Below are positions 53,587 to 61,834 of a stretch of 64,000 nucleotides of DNA, one piece after another. The stretch is from Agromyces sp. Root81 (GTDB lineage Bacteria; Actinomycetota; Actinomycetes; Actinomycetales; Microbacteriaceae). The translations under genes and the position numbers were made by a program. Each line of letters begins with the position of its first letter. The stretch's first letter is position 1. A model generated the notes under the pieces. That model worked only from the letters and a program-made list of their open reading frames with translations. It did no database searches and was not told the DNA's origin. Location of the stretch: NCBI RefSeq assembly GCF_001429165.1, contig NZ_LMIR01000004.1:124001-188000 (forward strand). Reading direction: 5' to 3'.

Positions 53587-54477
53587 ATGCCCCGAACGCC
53601 GAGCTCCGACGCGATCGCGCCTGCGATCGTCGACTGGTTCGCGGATGCCGCGCGGCCCCTGCCCTGGCGGGCGGCCGACGTCTCTCCATGGGCGGTGCTC
53701 GTGAGCGAGTTCATGCTGCAGCAGACGCAGGTCGCCCGGGTGGTGCCGCGCTGGGAGGCCTGGATCGAGCGGTGGCCGACCCCCGCAGCCCTCGCCGCCG
53801 AACCGCCGTCGGAGGCGGTGCGCGCCTGGGACCGCCTCGGGTATCCGCGCCGGGCCCTCTGGCTGCATCGGGCCGCGGTCGAGATCGTCGAGCGCCACGA
53901 CGGCGAAGTGCCGAACGACCTGGGCGCCCTGCTCGCCCTGCAGGGCATCGGCCCGTACACGGCCCGGGCGATCGCCGCCTTCGCTTTCGGGGAGCGGGTG
54001 CCCGTCGTCGACACGAACACCCGCAGGGTCATCGCCCGCGCGGTGACCGGGCAGGCCGAACCGGGGCCGCCCGCGACGACGCGCGACCTCACGGCGATGG
54101 AGGAGCTCCTCCCCCGCGACGATGAGTCGGCACGCCGCTTCAACGCCGGAGCCATGGAACTCGGTGCCACGGTGTGCACCGCGCGCGCACCGCAGTGCGA
54201 GGCCTGCCCGATCGCCGCCGCGTGCGCATGGCGGGCGGCGGGCTACCCTGCCTACTCGGGTCCGAGGAAGGCCGGGCAGGCCCGGTTCGAGGGCTCCGAC
54301 CGCCAGGTGCGCGGCCTCGTGATGCGGGAGCTGCGCGCAGCGCACCGCCCGGTCTCGCGGGTCGAACTCGAGCCGGTCTGGGCGGAAGCCGAGCAGCTCG
54401 AGCGTGCGCTCACGAGCCTTGTCGCCGACGGACTCGCGATGTGCGAGCCCGACGGCTACCGCTTGCCCGAGGCCTGA
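53587..54477 (+). CDS. mutY: A/G-specific adenine glycosylase
   Basis: Removes adenine mispaired with 8-oxoguanine. The 296-residue protein has the catalytic Glu in 'VSEFMLQQTQ', a helix-hairpin-helix 'LLALQGIGPYTARAI', the catalytic Asp in 'VVDTNTRRV', and a 4Fe-4S loop with the exact C-x6-C-x2-C-x5-C spacing ('CTARAPQCEACPIAAAC'). The C-terminal MutT-like 8-oxoG recognition domain of E. coli MutY is absent, replaced by about 75 residues; short MutY proteins are common in Actinobacteria. The stop codon directly abuts the rbfA stop (TGA|TCA), leaving no room for a terminator. Confidence 0.93.
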   Translation: MPRTPSSDAIAPAIVDWFADAARPLPWRAADVSPWAVLVSEFMLQQTQVARVVPRWEAWIERWPTPAALAAEPPSEAVRAWDRLGYPRRALWLHRAAVEIVERHDGEVPNDLGALLALQGIGPYTARAIAAFAFGERVPVVDTNTRRVIARAVTGQAEPGPPATTRDLTAMEELLPRDDESARRFNAGAMELGATVCTARAPQCEACPIAAACAWRAAGYPAYSGPRKAGQARFEGSDRQVRGLVMRELRAAHRPVSRVELEPVWAEAEQLERALTSLVADGLAMCEPDGYRLPEA

Positions 54478-54945
54478 TCAGCGGGCGGAATCCGCCTCGT
54501 CGACGGACTCGTCGTCCTCGTCGAACTCGCGCGGCTTGACGTAGGGGTCCGCCTCGCCGGCGTACTCGGCGGCTGCCGCGAGTTCGGCCGTCTCTGCGTC
54601 GCGCGTCTGCGCCTCGCGGAGGAGTGCGCTGATGTGCTCGGCGTTCTCGGGGATCGCGTCGGCGATGAACTCGAGCGACGGAGTGAGTCGTGCCGTGATG
54701 TTGCGGCCGACCTCGCTGCGGAGCATCCCGGTCGCCGCCTTCAGCGCCTTGGCCGAGTCTTCGCGCTCCTCATCGGTGCCGTACACCGTGTAGAAGATGC
54801 TCGCGTGCTGCAGGTCGCCGGTGACGCGCACATCGGTGATCGTGACGAACCCGAGCCGCGGGTCGCGCAGGCCCTTGTCGAGTCGCTTGGCGACGATCTC
54901 CTTGATGCGATCGGCCATCTTCCTGGCCCGTGCCGGATCCGCCAT
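54478..54945 (-). CDS. rbfA: 30S ribosome-binding factor A
   Basis: Assists late 16S rRNA maturation and cold adaptation. The 155-residue protein has the KH-type core: 'RIKEIVAKRLDKGLRDPRLG', 'VTITDVRVTGDLQHA' and 'LRSEVGRNITARLTP'. The last 45 residues form an acidic tail ('FDEDDESVDEADS'), common in actinobacterial RbfA. A GAGG site lies close to the ATG. It lies 125 bp downstream of infB, beyond a very long inverted repeat. It is the last gene of this transcript because mutY opposes it. Confidence 0.93.
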   Translation of the reverse strand: MADPARARKMADRIKEIVAKRLDKGLRDPRLGFVTITDVRVTGDLQHASIFYTVYGTDEEREDSAKALKAATGMLRSEVGRNITARLTPSLEFIADAIPENAEHISALLREAQTRDAETAELAAAAEYAGEADPYVKPREFDEDDESVDEADSAR

Positions 54946-54968
54946 GTCCCTCAGCCTTTCTTCTCCCC

Positions 54969-54983
54969 AGGGCGATGCGCCCT
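54969..54983. other. Small hairpin between the long inverted repeat and rbfA
   Basis: agggcg-atg-cgccct, 24 bp upstream of the rbfA start. It could influence ribosome access. Confidence 0.4.
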
Positions 54984-54984
54984 T

Positions 54985-55061
54985 GGGGTCCCTGATTCTT
55001 CACTCCGGTGAATCGGGGTAGGGGTCCCCGCTCTTCACCGGAGTGAAGAATCAGGGACCCC
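54985..55061. repeat. Perfect 28-bp inverted repeat between infB and rbfA
   Basis: The arms 54985-55012 and 55034-55061 are exact reverse complements with a 21-nt loop. Each arm itself contains a near-palindrome, ttcac-nnnn-gtgaa. It begins 9 nt after the infB stop, so the transcript would form a 28-bp hairpin there. Its length and exactness suggest a miniature palindromic element acting as an attenuator, and no gene is inside. Confidence 0.85.
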
Positions 55062-55070
55062 ATCCACGAG

Positions 55071-57872
55071 TTACGCGCGGGGCTTCTCCCGCATCTCAAT
55101 CGTCTCGATCTCGTCACCGACCTGGATGTCGTTGAACTTGCCGAGGCCGATGCCGGCCTCGAAGTCCGTGCGGACCTCGGTGACATCGTCCTTGAAGCGA
55201 CGCAGCGACTCGATCGCGAGGTTGTCGCCGACGACGACGCCATCGCGGATGACGCGAGCCTTGGCGTTTCGCGTGATCGTTCCCGACCGCACGATGACAC
55301 CGGCGATGTTGCCGAACTTCGAGGAGCGGAACACCTCGCGGATCTCGGCGACGCCCGACTGGACCTCTTCGTACTCGGGCTTGAGCATGCCCTTCAGCGA
55401 GTCCTCGATCTCGTCGATGGCGTTGTAGATCACCGAGTAGAAGCGGATGTCGACACCCTCACGAGCCGCGCGTTCGCGCGCCTTCGTGTCGGGGCGCACG
55501 TTGAAGCCGACGATGATCGCGTTGTCGATCGTCGCGAGGTTGACGTCGCTCTCGGTGATGGCACCCACACCGCGGTGGAGGATGCGCAGCTGCACCGAGT
55601 CGTCGACCTCGATCTTCATGAGCGACTCTTCGAGCGCCTCGACGGCACCCGACACGTCACCCTTGATGATGAGGTTGAGCGACTCGACCTTGCCCTCTTC
55701 GAGTGCACGGGTGAAGTCCTCGAGCGAGATGCGCTTGCGGGCCTTGGCCAGCTGGGCGTTGCGCTCTGCGGCTTCGCGCTTCTCGGCGATCTGACGCGCG
55801 GTGCGGTCCTCCTCGGTGACGAGGAAGGTGTCGCCGGCGCGCGGCACGCTCGAGAGGCCCTGCACCTGGACGGGGCGCGACGGAGTCGCGGCGAGCACGG
55901 GGTCGCCGTTCTCGTCGACCATCGCACGGACGCGGCCGTAGGCCGTGCCTGCGACGATCGCGTCGCCGACCTTCAGCGTTCCCGACTGGATGAGCACGGT
56001 CGCAACCGCACCGCGGCCCTTGTCGAGCTTCGCCTCGATGGCGACACCGCGAGCGTCCTTGTTCGGGTTCGCACGCAGGTCGAGACCGGCGTCGGCGGTG
56101 AGGAGCACTGCGTCGAGCAGGTCCTGGATGCCGATGTTCTCGCGAGCCGAGACGTCGACGAACATCACGTCGCCGCCGTACTCCTCGGCCACGAGGCCGA
56201 ACTCGGTGAGCTGCTGGCGCACCTTGGCCGGGTTGGCGTCGGGCTTGTCGATCTTGTTCACCGCGACGACGATCGGCACGTTCGCCGACTGCGCGTGGTT
56301 CAGCGCCTCGACCGTCTGCGGCATGATGCCGTCGTCGGCCGCGACCACGAGGATCGCGATGTCGGTGACCTGCGCACCACGTGCACGCATGGCGGTGAAC
56401 GCCTCGTGACCCGGGGTGTCGATGAAGGTGATGGCGCGGTCGATGCCCTCGTGCTCGGTGTGCACCTGGTAGGCACCGATGTGCTGCGTGATGCCGCCGG
56501 CCTCGCCTGCGACGACGTTCGCGTTGCGGATCGCATCGAGGAGTCGGGTCTTACCGTGGTCGACGTGACCCATGACGGTGACGACCGGGGGACGCTGCTG
56601 GAGGTCTTCGTCGGTCTCGTCCTCGAGCTCCTGGTCGAGGTCGATGTCGAAGCCCTCGAGGAGCTCGCGGTCCTCGTCTTCAGGCGAGACGACCTGGATC
56701 TTGTAGCCGAGCTCCTCGCCGAGCACCTGGAAGGTGGCCTCGTCGAGCGATTCGGTCGCCGTCGCCATCTCACCGAGGTGGAACAGCACCGTCACGAGCG
56801 AACCGGGGTTCGCGTCGATCTTGTCGGCGAAGTCCGAGATCGAGGAGCCGCGACGCAGACGGATGACCGTGTTGCCGTCGCCGCGGGGAACGCTCACGCC
56901 GCCGAGCGACGGGGCTTCCCGCATCTCGAATTCGGCCCGCTTCGTCCGCTTCGACTTGCGCGACTTGCTCTTGCCGCCGCCACGACCGAAGGCACCTGCG
57001 GTGCCACCGCCTGGGCCACGGCCACGACCGCCGCCACCCGCGGGGCGCGGGCCGCCGAAGCCGCCGCCGGGTGCGCCGCCGGGGCGCTGGAAGCCACCGG
57101 CTCCACCGGGACGTGCGCCGGCGCCTGCGCCTGCACCACCGGGGCGCTGGAAGCCGCCGCCGGGGCGACCGCCCGCACCGGCCGGACGCGGAGCGCCGGG
57201 ACGCGGCGAACCGGGTCGCGGCGCCTGCGGGCGCGGGATGTTGCCGGGGCTCGGGCGCTGGCCCATGCCCTGCGCGCTCGAGAAGGGGTTGTTGCCCGGG
57301 CGCGGCTGAGCCGGGCGCGAGCCCATGCCCTGCGAGCTCGAGAAGGGGTTGTTGCCGGGGCGGGGCGTACCGGCGCCGGGACGCGGTGCGCCCGGACGCG
57401 GTGCTGCCGCTGCACCGGGCTTCGGGGCGCCGGCGGCGGGCTTGGCCTCGTCGCCTTCGGTCGAGGGTGCCGCAGGGGCATCCGTCGACTTCTCGGCTGC
57501 GGCCTGCGCTGCGCGCTCCTCGGCCTGGGCCTGGCGCTCGGCGACCGTCAGCGGCGCCTCGGCGACCGGGGCCTCAGCGACCTCGACCGGCGCCGGGGCC
57601 TCGGGTGCGGCCGGACGCTTCGGAGCCGGCTTGGGGCCGGGCTTGGCGCCGGAGGACGCTGCGGGTGCAGCGGGAGCCGGAGCGGCAGGAGCCGCCGAAG
57701 CGGCCGCGCCTGCAGCCTCGAGCGCCGCCTTCAGGCGACGTGCGACGGGGGGTTCGATGGACGACGAGGGTCCCTTGACGTACTCGCCCATCTCCTTGAG
57801 CTTCTCAAGGGCGATCTTGCTGTCAACACCGAGTTCGGATGCGATCTCGTGTACGCGTGGTTTGGCAGCCAC
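55071..57872 (-). CDS. infB: Translation initiation factor IF-2
   Basis: GTPase that places initiator tRNA on the 30S subunit. It has 933 residues. An N-terminal IF2N segment ('[20 protein letters not shown]') is followed by about 280 residues rich in Ala, Pro and Gly, including a duplicated 20-residue unit. The GTPase domain has G1 'GHVDHGKT' (near 432), G3 'DTPGHEAF' (near 484) and G4 'NKID' (near 538). The C-terminal half has beta-barrel and fMet-tRNA-binding domains. It starts with GTG, with GGAGA 4-5 nt upstream. The Gly/Pro-rich head is normal for Actinobacteria. Confidence 0.96.
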   Translation of the reverse strand: MAAKPRVHEIASELGVDSKIALEKLKEMGEYVKGPSSSIEPPVARRLKAALEAAGAAASAAPAAPAPAAPAASSGAKPGPKPAPKRPAAPEAPAPVEVAEAPVAEAPLTVAERQAQAEERAAQAAAEKSTDAPAAPSTEGDEAKPAAGAPKPGAAAAPRPGAPRPGAGTPRPGNNPFSSSQGMGSRPAQPRPGNNPFSSAQGMGQRPSPGNIPRPQAPRPGSPRPGAPRPAGAGGRPGGGFQRPGGAGAGAGARPGGAGGFQRPGGAPGGGFGGPRPAGGGGRGRGPGGGTAGAFGRGGGKSKSRKSKRTKRAEFEMREAPSLGGVSVPRGDGNTVIRLRRGSSISDFADKIDANPGSLVTVLFHLGEMATATESLDEATFQVLGEELGYKIQVVSPEDEDRELLEGFDIDLDQELEDETDEDLQQRPPVVTVMGHVDHGKTRLLDAIRNANVVAGEAGGITQHIGAYQVHTEHEGIDRAITFIDTPGHEAFTAMRARGAQVTDIAILVVAADDGIMPQTVEALNHAQSANVPIVVAVNKIDKPDANPAKVRQQLTEFGLVAEEYGGDVMFVDVSARENIGIQDLLDAVLLTADAGLDLRANPNKDARGVAIEAKLDKGRGAVATVLIQSGTLKVGDAIVAGTAYGRVRAMVDENGDPVLAATPSRPVQVQGLSSVPRAGDTFLVTEEDRTARQIAEKREAAERNAQLAKARKRISLEDFTRALEEGKVESLNLIIKGDVSGAVEALEESLMKIEVDDSVQLRILHRGVGAITESDVNLATIDNAIIVGFNVRPDTKARERAAREGVDIRFYSVIYNAIDEIEDSLKGMLKPEYEEVQSGVAEIREVFRSSKFGNIAGVIVRSGTITRNAKARVIRDGVVVGDNLAIESLRRFKDDVTEVRTDFEAGIGLGKFNDIQVGDEIETIEMREKPRA
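57261..57380. repeat. 60-bp tandem duplication in the infB N-terminal region
   Basis: Two near-identical 60-bp units (57261-57320, 57321-57380) encode the repeated segment containing 'RPGNNPFSS(S/A)QGMG'. They lie in the low-complexity linker, where length varies between species. Confidence 0.65.
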
Positions 57873-57957
57873 TTCTCTCCTGTTCCGGGCTGCACCCGGA
57901 CAGGGGCAGCCGTCTAATGACGGACGGGGCTCATTTCGAGCCGCTCATGAGTTGTTG

Positions 57958-58221
57958 TCACTCATTGGTAATCACTGCGCCGTTCAGCCTGTTCTCTACG
58001 TTGCTGGTGTCCACCTCGCCGCGAATGCGGAGTGCACGCCCGAAGGCGCGTCGCCGCACGGCGAGCCGGTAGCACTCGAGTGACGGATGCAGCCACGCAC
58101 CCCTGCCCGGAAGCACAGCCGCATCATCTGCGATGACGTGGGAGTTCTGGGTGACGACCCTCAGAAGTGAGGACCGTGGGGCACGCGAACGGCATCCGAT
58201 GCACGTTCTGACGGGTTCCAT
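57958..58221 (-). CDS. ylxR: YlxR family RNA-binding protein (DUF448)
   Basis: An 87-residue basic protein with the family signature 'RTCIGCRSRAPRSSLLRVV' (near residues 5-23) and 'LPGRGAWLHPSLECYRLAVRRRAF'. It is the usual small gene between nusA and infB and is thought to bind RNA or nucleoid DNA and affect RNase P in some bacteria. It starts 77 bp after nusA, beyond two hairpins. Confidence 0.9.
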   Translation of the reverse strand: MEPVRTCIGCRSRAPRSSLLRVVTQNSHVIADDAAVLPGRGAWLHPSLECYRLAVRRRAFGRALRIRGEVDTSNVENRLNGAVITNE

Positions 58222-58239
58222 CTTACACTCTGCGCTGTC

Positions 58240-58293
58240 CGGCCGCCGACGGCGGCCGATCGGTGGATATGGCGACGGCCGCTCGGCGGCCGT
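58240..58293. other. Two tandem hairpins in the nusA-ylxR spacer
   Basis: Hairpin 1 is cggccgcc-gac-ggcggccg (58240-58258); hairpin 2 is acggccg-ctcgg-cggccgt (58275-58293). They occupy most of the 77-bp spacer within an operon and could be an attenuator or processing site. Confidence 0.55.
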
Positions 58294-58298
58294 TGGAC

Positions 58299-59297
58299 TC
58301 AGTCCGACTCGAGGACCGAGTCGGGCTGGATGTCGATCTTCGCGCCCGTCAGCTTCGCGGCGAGGCGGGCGTTCTGGCCCTCCTTGCCGATGGCGAGCGA
58401 GAGCTGGTAGTCGGGCACGAGGGCGCGCACGGCGCGCGTCGCCTCGTCGATCACGAAGGCGCTCGTGACCTTCGCCGGGCTCAGCGCACTCGCGACGAAG
58501 GTCGCGAGGTCGTCGTTCCAGTCGACGATATCGATCTTCTCGGCGCCGAGCTCCGCCGTGACGGCGCGCACGCGCTGGCCGAGTTCGCCGATCGCGGCGC
58601 CCTTGGCGTTGACGCCGGGCTGCGTGGCGCGCACCGCGATCTTCGTGCGGTGGCCGGCCTCGCGGGCGAGGGAGACGATCTCGACGACGCCGGAGGCGAT
58701 CTCGGGCACCTCGAGTGCGAAGAGCTTGCGCACGAGAGCGGGATGCGTGCGCGAGACGGTGATCGAGGGGCCCTTGAGGCCCTTGGCGACGCTCGTCACG
58801 TAGACGCGGATGCGCTGGCCGTGGAGGTACTCCTCGCCGGGCACCTGCTCTTCGGGCGGCAGGATCGCCTCGACCGTGCCGAGGTCGATGTGCACCATGC
58901 GCGGGTTCGGACCCTGCTGGATGATGCCGGCGACGATGTCGCCCTCGCGTCCGCGGAACTCGCCGAGCACGGCGTCGTCGGCGATGTCGCGCAGACGCTG
59001 GTTGATGACCTGCTTCGCGGCGAATGCGGCGATGCGGCCGAAGTCGCTCGGGCTGTCTTCGGCCTCGCCGACGACGTTGCCCTCTTCATCGAGCTCGGGA
59101 ACGAACACCGAGACGTGGCCGGTCTTGCGATCGAGGTGTGCACGCGCGCCATCGGGATTCGCGTGGCCGTGCTGGTCGGGGTGCGTGTGCTTCAAGTAGG
59201 CCATGAGAATGGCCTGCTCGATGATCTCCACCAGCTCGTCGAATGGGATCTCTTTCTCGCGCTCCATCATCCGCAGCACGCTGAGGTCGATATCCAT
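58299..59297 (-). CDS. nusA: Transcription termination/antitermination factor NusA
   Basis: Modulates pausing, termination and rRNA antitermination. The 332-residue protein has the N-terminal RNA-polymerase-binding domain ('LSVLRMMEREKEIPFDELVE'), an S1 domain ('GDIVAGIIQQGPNPRMVHIDLG') and two KH domains ('EVPEIASGVVEIVSLAREAG', 'LAIGKEGQNARLAAKLTG'). The acidic C-terminal repeats of E. coli NusA are absent, as usual in Actinobacteria. AGGAGG lies 9 nt before the ATG. It is the first gene of the transcript; rimP, which usually precedes nusA, is not here. Confidence 0.95.
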   Translation of the reverse strand: MDIDLSVLRMMEREKEIPFDELVEIIEQAILMAYLKHTHPDQHGHANPDGARAHLDRKTGHVSVFVPELDEEGNVVGEAEDSPSDFGRIAAFAAKQVINQRLRDIADDAVLGEFRGREGDIVAGIIQQGPNPRMVHIDLGTVEAILPPEEQVPGEEYLHGQRIRVYVTSVAKGLKGPSITVSRTHPALVRKLFALEVPEIASGVVEIVSLAREAGHRTKIAVRATQPGVNAKGAAIGELGQRVRAVTAELGAEKIDIVDWNDDLATFVASALSPAKVTSAFVIDEATRAVRALVPDYQLSLAIGKEGQNARLAAKLTGAKIDIQPDSVLESD

Positions 59298-59428
59298 GAA
59301 CCCGGCCTCCTCTATTCAGCTCTCACGCCGCTTCCCCTCGGAGCGGACAGGACTCTACGGTACCGGATGTCCGGCCCCTCGGGCAGCCATGCCGGGCGCT
59401 CCGGCGCAGGCGATGGAGGGATCGCGCC

Positions 59429-59986
59429 TCAGTCCGGCGGGGTCGGCGGGCTGTTCACCCACACGAGTTCGGCCTCGCCGTCGCCGTCGTTCGCCACCCG
59501 GTGCGGAGTGCTGCTCGAGAACACGATGCTGTCGCCCTCGGCGAGCAGGTGCACCTCGTCGGCGAGCTCGACGCGCACTCGCCCGCGCAGCACGAGCAGC
59601 ACCTCCTCCGATTCACCGTGGCGATACTGTGTCGGGCCGGTCGATCCGCCGGGTTCCATGGTCACGGCGTACATCTCGACATGCCCGAACGGCGGCTCCG
59701 TCAGGAACGACTTCGTCATGCCGTCGCTCGCGGTGAGCGTCCGGCGCGCGTCGGCACGCACGACCCGCGCAGCCGAGACCGGGCCCGGTTCGACGAGGTC
59801 GGCGAGCCCGACGCCGAGCGCGTCGGCGAGTCGGCGCAGCGTCGAGATGCTCGCGTTGGCGCGGCCCGTCTCGAGCTGGCTGATGAACCCGGAGGTGACT
59901 CCGGCCTGCTCGCCGAGCGCGCGCTGCGAGAGGCGACGGGCCACGCGATAACGACGGACCTGTTCGCCGACATCGTTGCCGGTCAC
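59429..59986 (-). CDS. XRE-cupin transcriptional regulator
   Basis: A 185-residue regulator with an N-terminal XRE helix-turn-helix ('RRLSQRALGEQAGVTSGFIS', about 17-36) and a C-terminal cupin ('YRHGESEEVLLVLRGRVRVE', 'LLAEGDSIVFSSSTPHRV'). The layout matches PuuR-type repressors of polyamine use. It is divergent from a secreted amine oxidase with a 167-bp gap, which makes that gene the likely target. The start is GTG with GGAGG upstream. Confidence 0.85.
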   Translation of the reverse strand: MTGNDVGEQVRRYRVARRLSQRALGEQAGVTSGFISQLETGRANASISTLRRLADALGVGLADLVEPGPVSAARVVRADARRTLTASDGMTKSFLTEPPFGHVEMYAVTMEPGGSTGPTQYRHGESEEVLLVLRGRVRVELADEVHLLAEGDSIVFSSSTPHRVANDGDGEAELVWVNSPPTPPD

Positions 59987-60094
59987 TCCCCCACCTCCAA
60001 GTCACAGATCACGGATGCCGCGCGGCGCCGGACCGGCCGCCGTCGCGAGAAGTTGGGGGTTGACGCACTGACGAGACATCCTGCTCAATTGCAC

Positions 60095-60112
60095 TAAGCA
60101 ACATGTTAAGCA
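60095..60112. promoter_or_regulatory. Candidate operator before the amine oxidase
   Basis: The direct repeat taagca-acatgt-taagca lies in the AT-richer part of the divergent region, 42 bp before the ATG at 60154. The 6-bp spacer acatgt is itself a palindrome. Confidence 0.4.
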
Positions 60113-60153
60113 GCACCGATCTCAAACCCACCACGGATTGCGAGGCTCTCATC

Positions 60154-61767
60154 ATGACAGGTTCCAGAGGCACCACCCCGCTCAGCGCACGGCTCGGCCG
60201 CATCATCCGCGCCCATGCCGAAGCCGACCGCACGGGCGTCCCCGTCGACGACGTGCTCGGGCGCGAACCCGAGTCGTCCGGGGGTCTCAGCCGGCGCAAC
60301 GCCCTCATCGCCGGAGGTGCGATCGGCGCCGGCGCGGCGCTCGCCATGGCGACGCCCGCCCACGCCGCAGCGGCCAAGCCTGGCCCGACGCCGCGCGTCG
60401 TGATCGTCGGCGCCGGCCTCGCGGGCGTGCGCGCCGCCCATTGGCTCTGGCGGGTGAAGGGCATCGCATCGACCGTCTACGAGGGCAGCGCCCGAGCCGG
60501 AGGCCGTTGCTACAGTCTCCGTGGCCACTTCGACGACGGCATCGTCGTGGAGCACGGCGGCGCCCTCATCAACACCGACCACAACGCCACGCGCAACCTC
60601 GCGTCGAACCTCGGCCTGAGCCTCGATGTCGTCGCCGGCGGCAGCTACCAGGGCTGGGACGACAAGTACTGGATCGACGGCGCCGATTACCCGTACGACG
60701 ACGCGAACGCCGACTGGGGAGTCGTCTACCAGGCCTTCAAGTCCGCACTCGCGAGCGCGCCGTACTGCCAGACCTACGACAGCCACACCGCGGCCGGTGT
60801 CGCCCTCGACCAGCTGAACGTCGACCAGTGGCTCGCCGCGAACGTGCCCGGCGGCCTCTCGAGCCGCTTCGCCAAGCTGATGCAGTCCAACGTGATGAGC
60901 GAGTACGGCCTCGAGCCGCACGAGCAGTCCGCGCTGAGCCTCGTGTACCTGCTCGGGTGGAACGCGCAGAACAGCCTCTCGCCGGTCAACGGCGCCGACG
61001 AGAAGTACTCGGTGAACGGCGGCAACGACCTCCTCATCTCCCGCATGCTCGAAGAGCTGCCCGCGAACACCGTGCGCTACGGCTACAAGCTCACCGCCGT
61101 CAAGCGCAACGCCGACGGCACCGTGCGCCTCAGCTTCCAGGTCGGCAACACCACCGTCGACCAGACCGCCGACCGCGTCATCCTCGCGCTGCCGTTCACG
61201 ACCCTGCGCGACTGCGACCTCAGCCAGTCCGGATTCTCGGCGCTGAAGCTGCGCACGATCAACGAGGTCGGCCTCGGCGCGAACGCGAAGGTGCACGTGC
61301 AGGTGAGCCACCGGCCGTGGGTCGACCAGGGGTACGGCGGCGCCGCCTACACGAACACGAGCGGATTCCAGTGCGGCTGGGACGACACGGCCGACCACCC
61401 CCTGCCGACCGGTGTGTTCAACTTCTTCCCGTCGGGCGACCAGGTCAAGGCGTGGACGGGCAACGCCTTCGGCCCGGCGGGCGCATCGCAGGTCAGCGGC
61501 CTCCTCGCGCAGGCCGAGCCGATCTTCCCCGGCATGACCGCCGCATACACCGGCAAGTCCTACCGCGACTTCTGGTGGGCGAACCCGTGGTCGAAGGGCT
61601 CGTACACGGTGCTGCGGCCCGGGCAGTACACCTCGCTCTTCGGCGCCGGTTCGGTGCCGGAGGGCAACGTGCACTTCGCGGGCGAGCACACGAGCGTCGA
61701 GTACTTCGGGTTCCTCAACGGAGCCGTCGTGTCGGGCGAGCGCGCCGCGAAGGCGGTCGCGGCGTAG
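60154..61767 (+). CDS. Tat-exported flavin monoamine oxidase
   Basis: FAD-dependent oxidation of an amine to an aldehyde with release of ammonia and H2O2, outside the cytoplasm. It has 537 residues. The N-terminus carries a polar head and a twin-arginine signal ('LSRRNALIAGGAIGAGAALA', Arg-Arg near 47-48, cleavage after 'TPAHAA'). The FAD motif 'VVIVGAGLAGVRAAHWL' follows near residue 83, then 'EGSARAGGRCYS' and 'VVEHGGALI'. The C-terminal 'VHFAGEHTSVEYFGFLNGAV' closes the FAD site; no covalent-FAD Cys is visible. I chose the ATG at 60154 with GAGG upstream over an ATG at 60103. Putrescine or tyramine-type amines are candidate substrates. Confidence 0.87.
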   Translation: MTGSRGTTPLSARLGRIIRAHAEADRTGVPVDDVLGREPESSGGLSRRNALIAGGAIGAGAALAMATPAHAAAAKPGPTPRVVIVGAGLAGVRAAHWLWRVKGIASTVYEGSARAGGRCYSLRGHFDDGIVVEHGGALINTDHNATRNLASNLGLSLDVVAGGSYQGWDDKYWIDGADYPYDDANADWGVVYQAFKSALASAPYCQTYDSHTAAGVALDQLNVDQWLAANVPGGLSSRFAKLMQSNVMSEYGLEPHEQSALSLVYLLGWNAQNSLSPVNGADEKYSVNGGNDLLISRMLEELPANTVRYGYKLTAVKRNADGTVRLSFQVGNTTVDQTADRVILALPFTTLRDCDLSQSGFSALKLRTINEVGLGANAKVHVQVSHRPWVDQGYGGAAYTNTSGFQCGWDDTADHPLPTGVFNFFPSGDQVKAWTGNAFGPAGASQVSGLLAQAEPIFPGMTAAYTGKSYRDFWWANPWSKGSYTVLRPGQYTSLFGAGSVPEGNVHFAGEHTSVEYFGFLNGAVVSGERAAKAVAA

Positions 61768-61780
61768 AGCCGGGTTCCCG

Positions 61781-61810
61781 GGTGACGGATGCCCCGCGGC
61801 ATCCGTCACC
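61781..61810. terminator. Strong bidirectional terminator
   Basis: ggtgacggatgcc-ccgc-ggcatccgtcacc, a perfect 13-bp stem with a 4-nt loop, between the convergent amine oxidase and PhoX genes. Confidence 0.85.
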
Positions 61811-61834
61811 TCCGTCGAGTGCTGCGCGTCCCAG

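Noticed and set aside
55071..57872. Possible recent repeat expansion making infB abnormal
   Set aside because: A long Ala/Pro/Gly-rich N-terminal linker with small duplications is typical of actinobacterial IF2.
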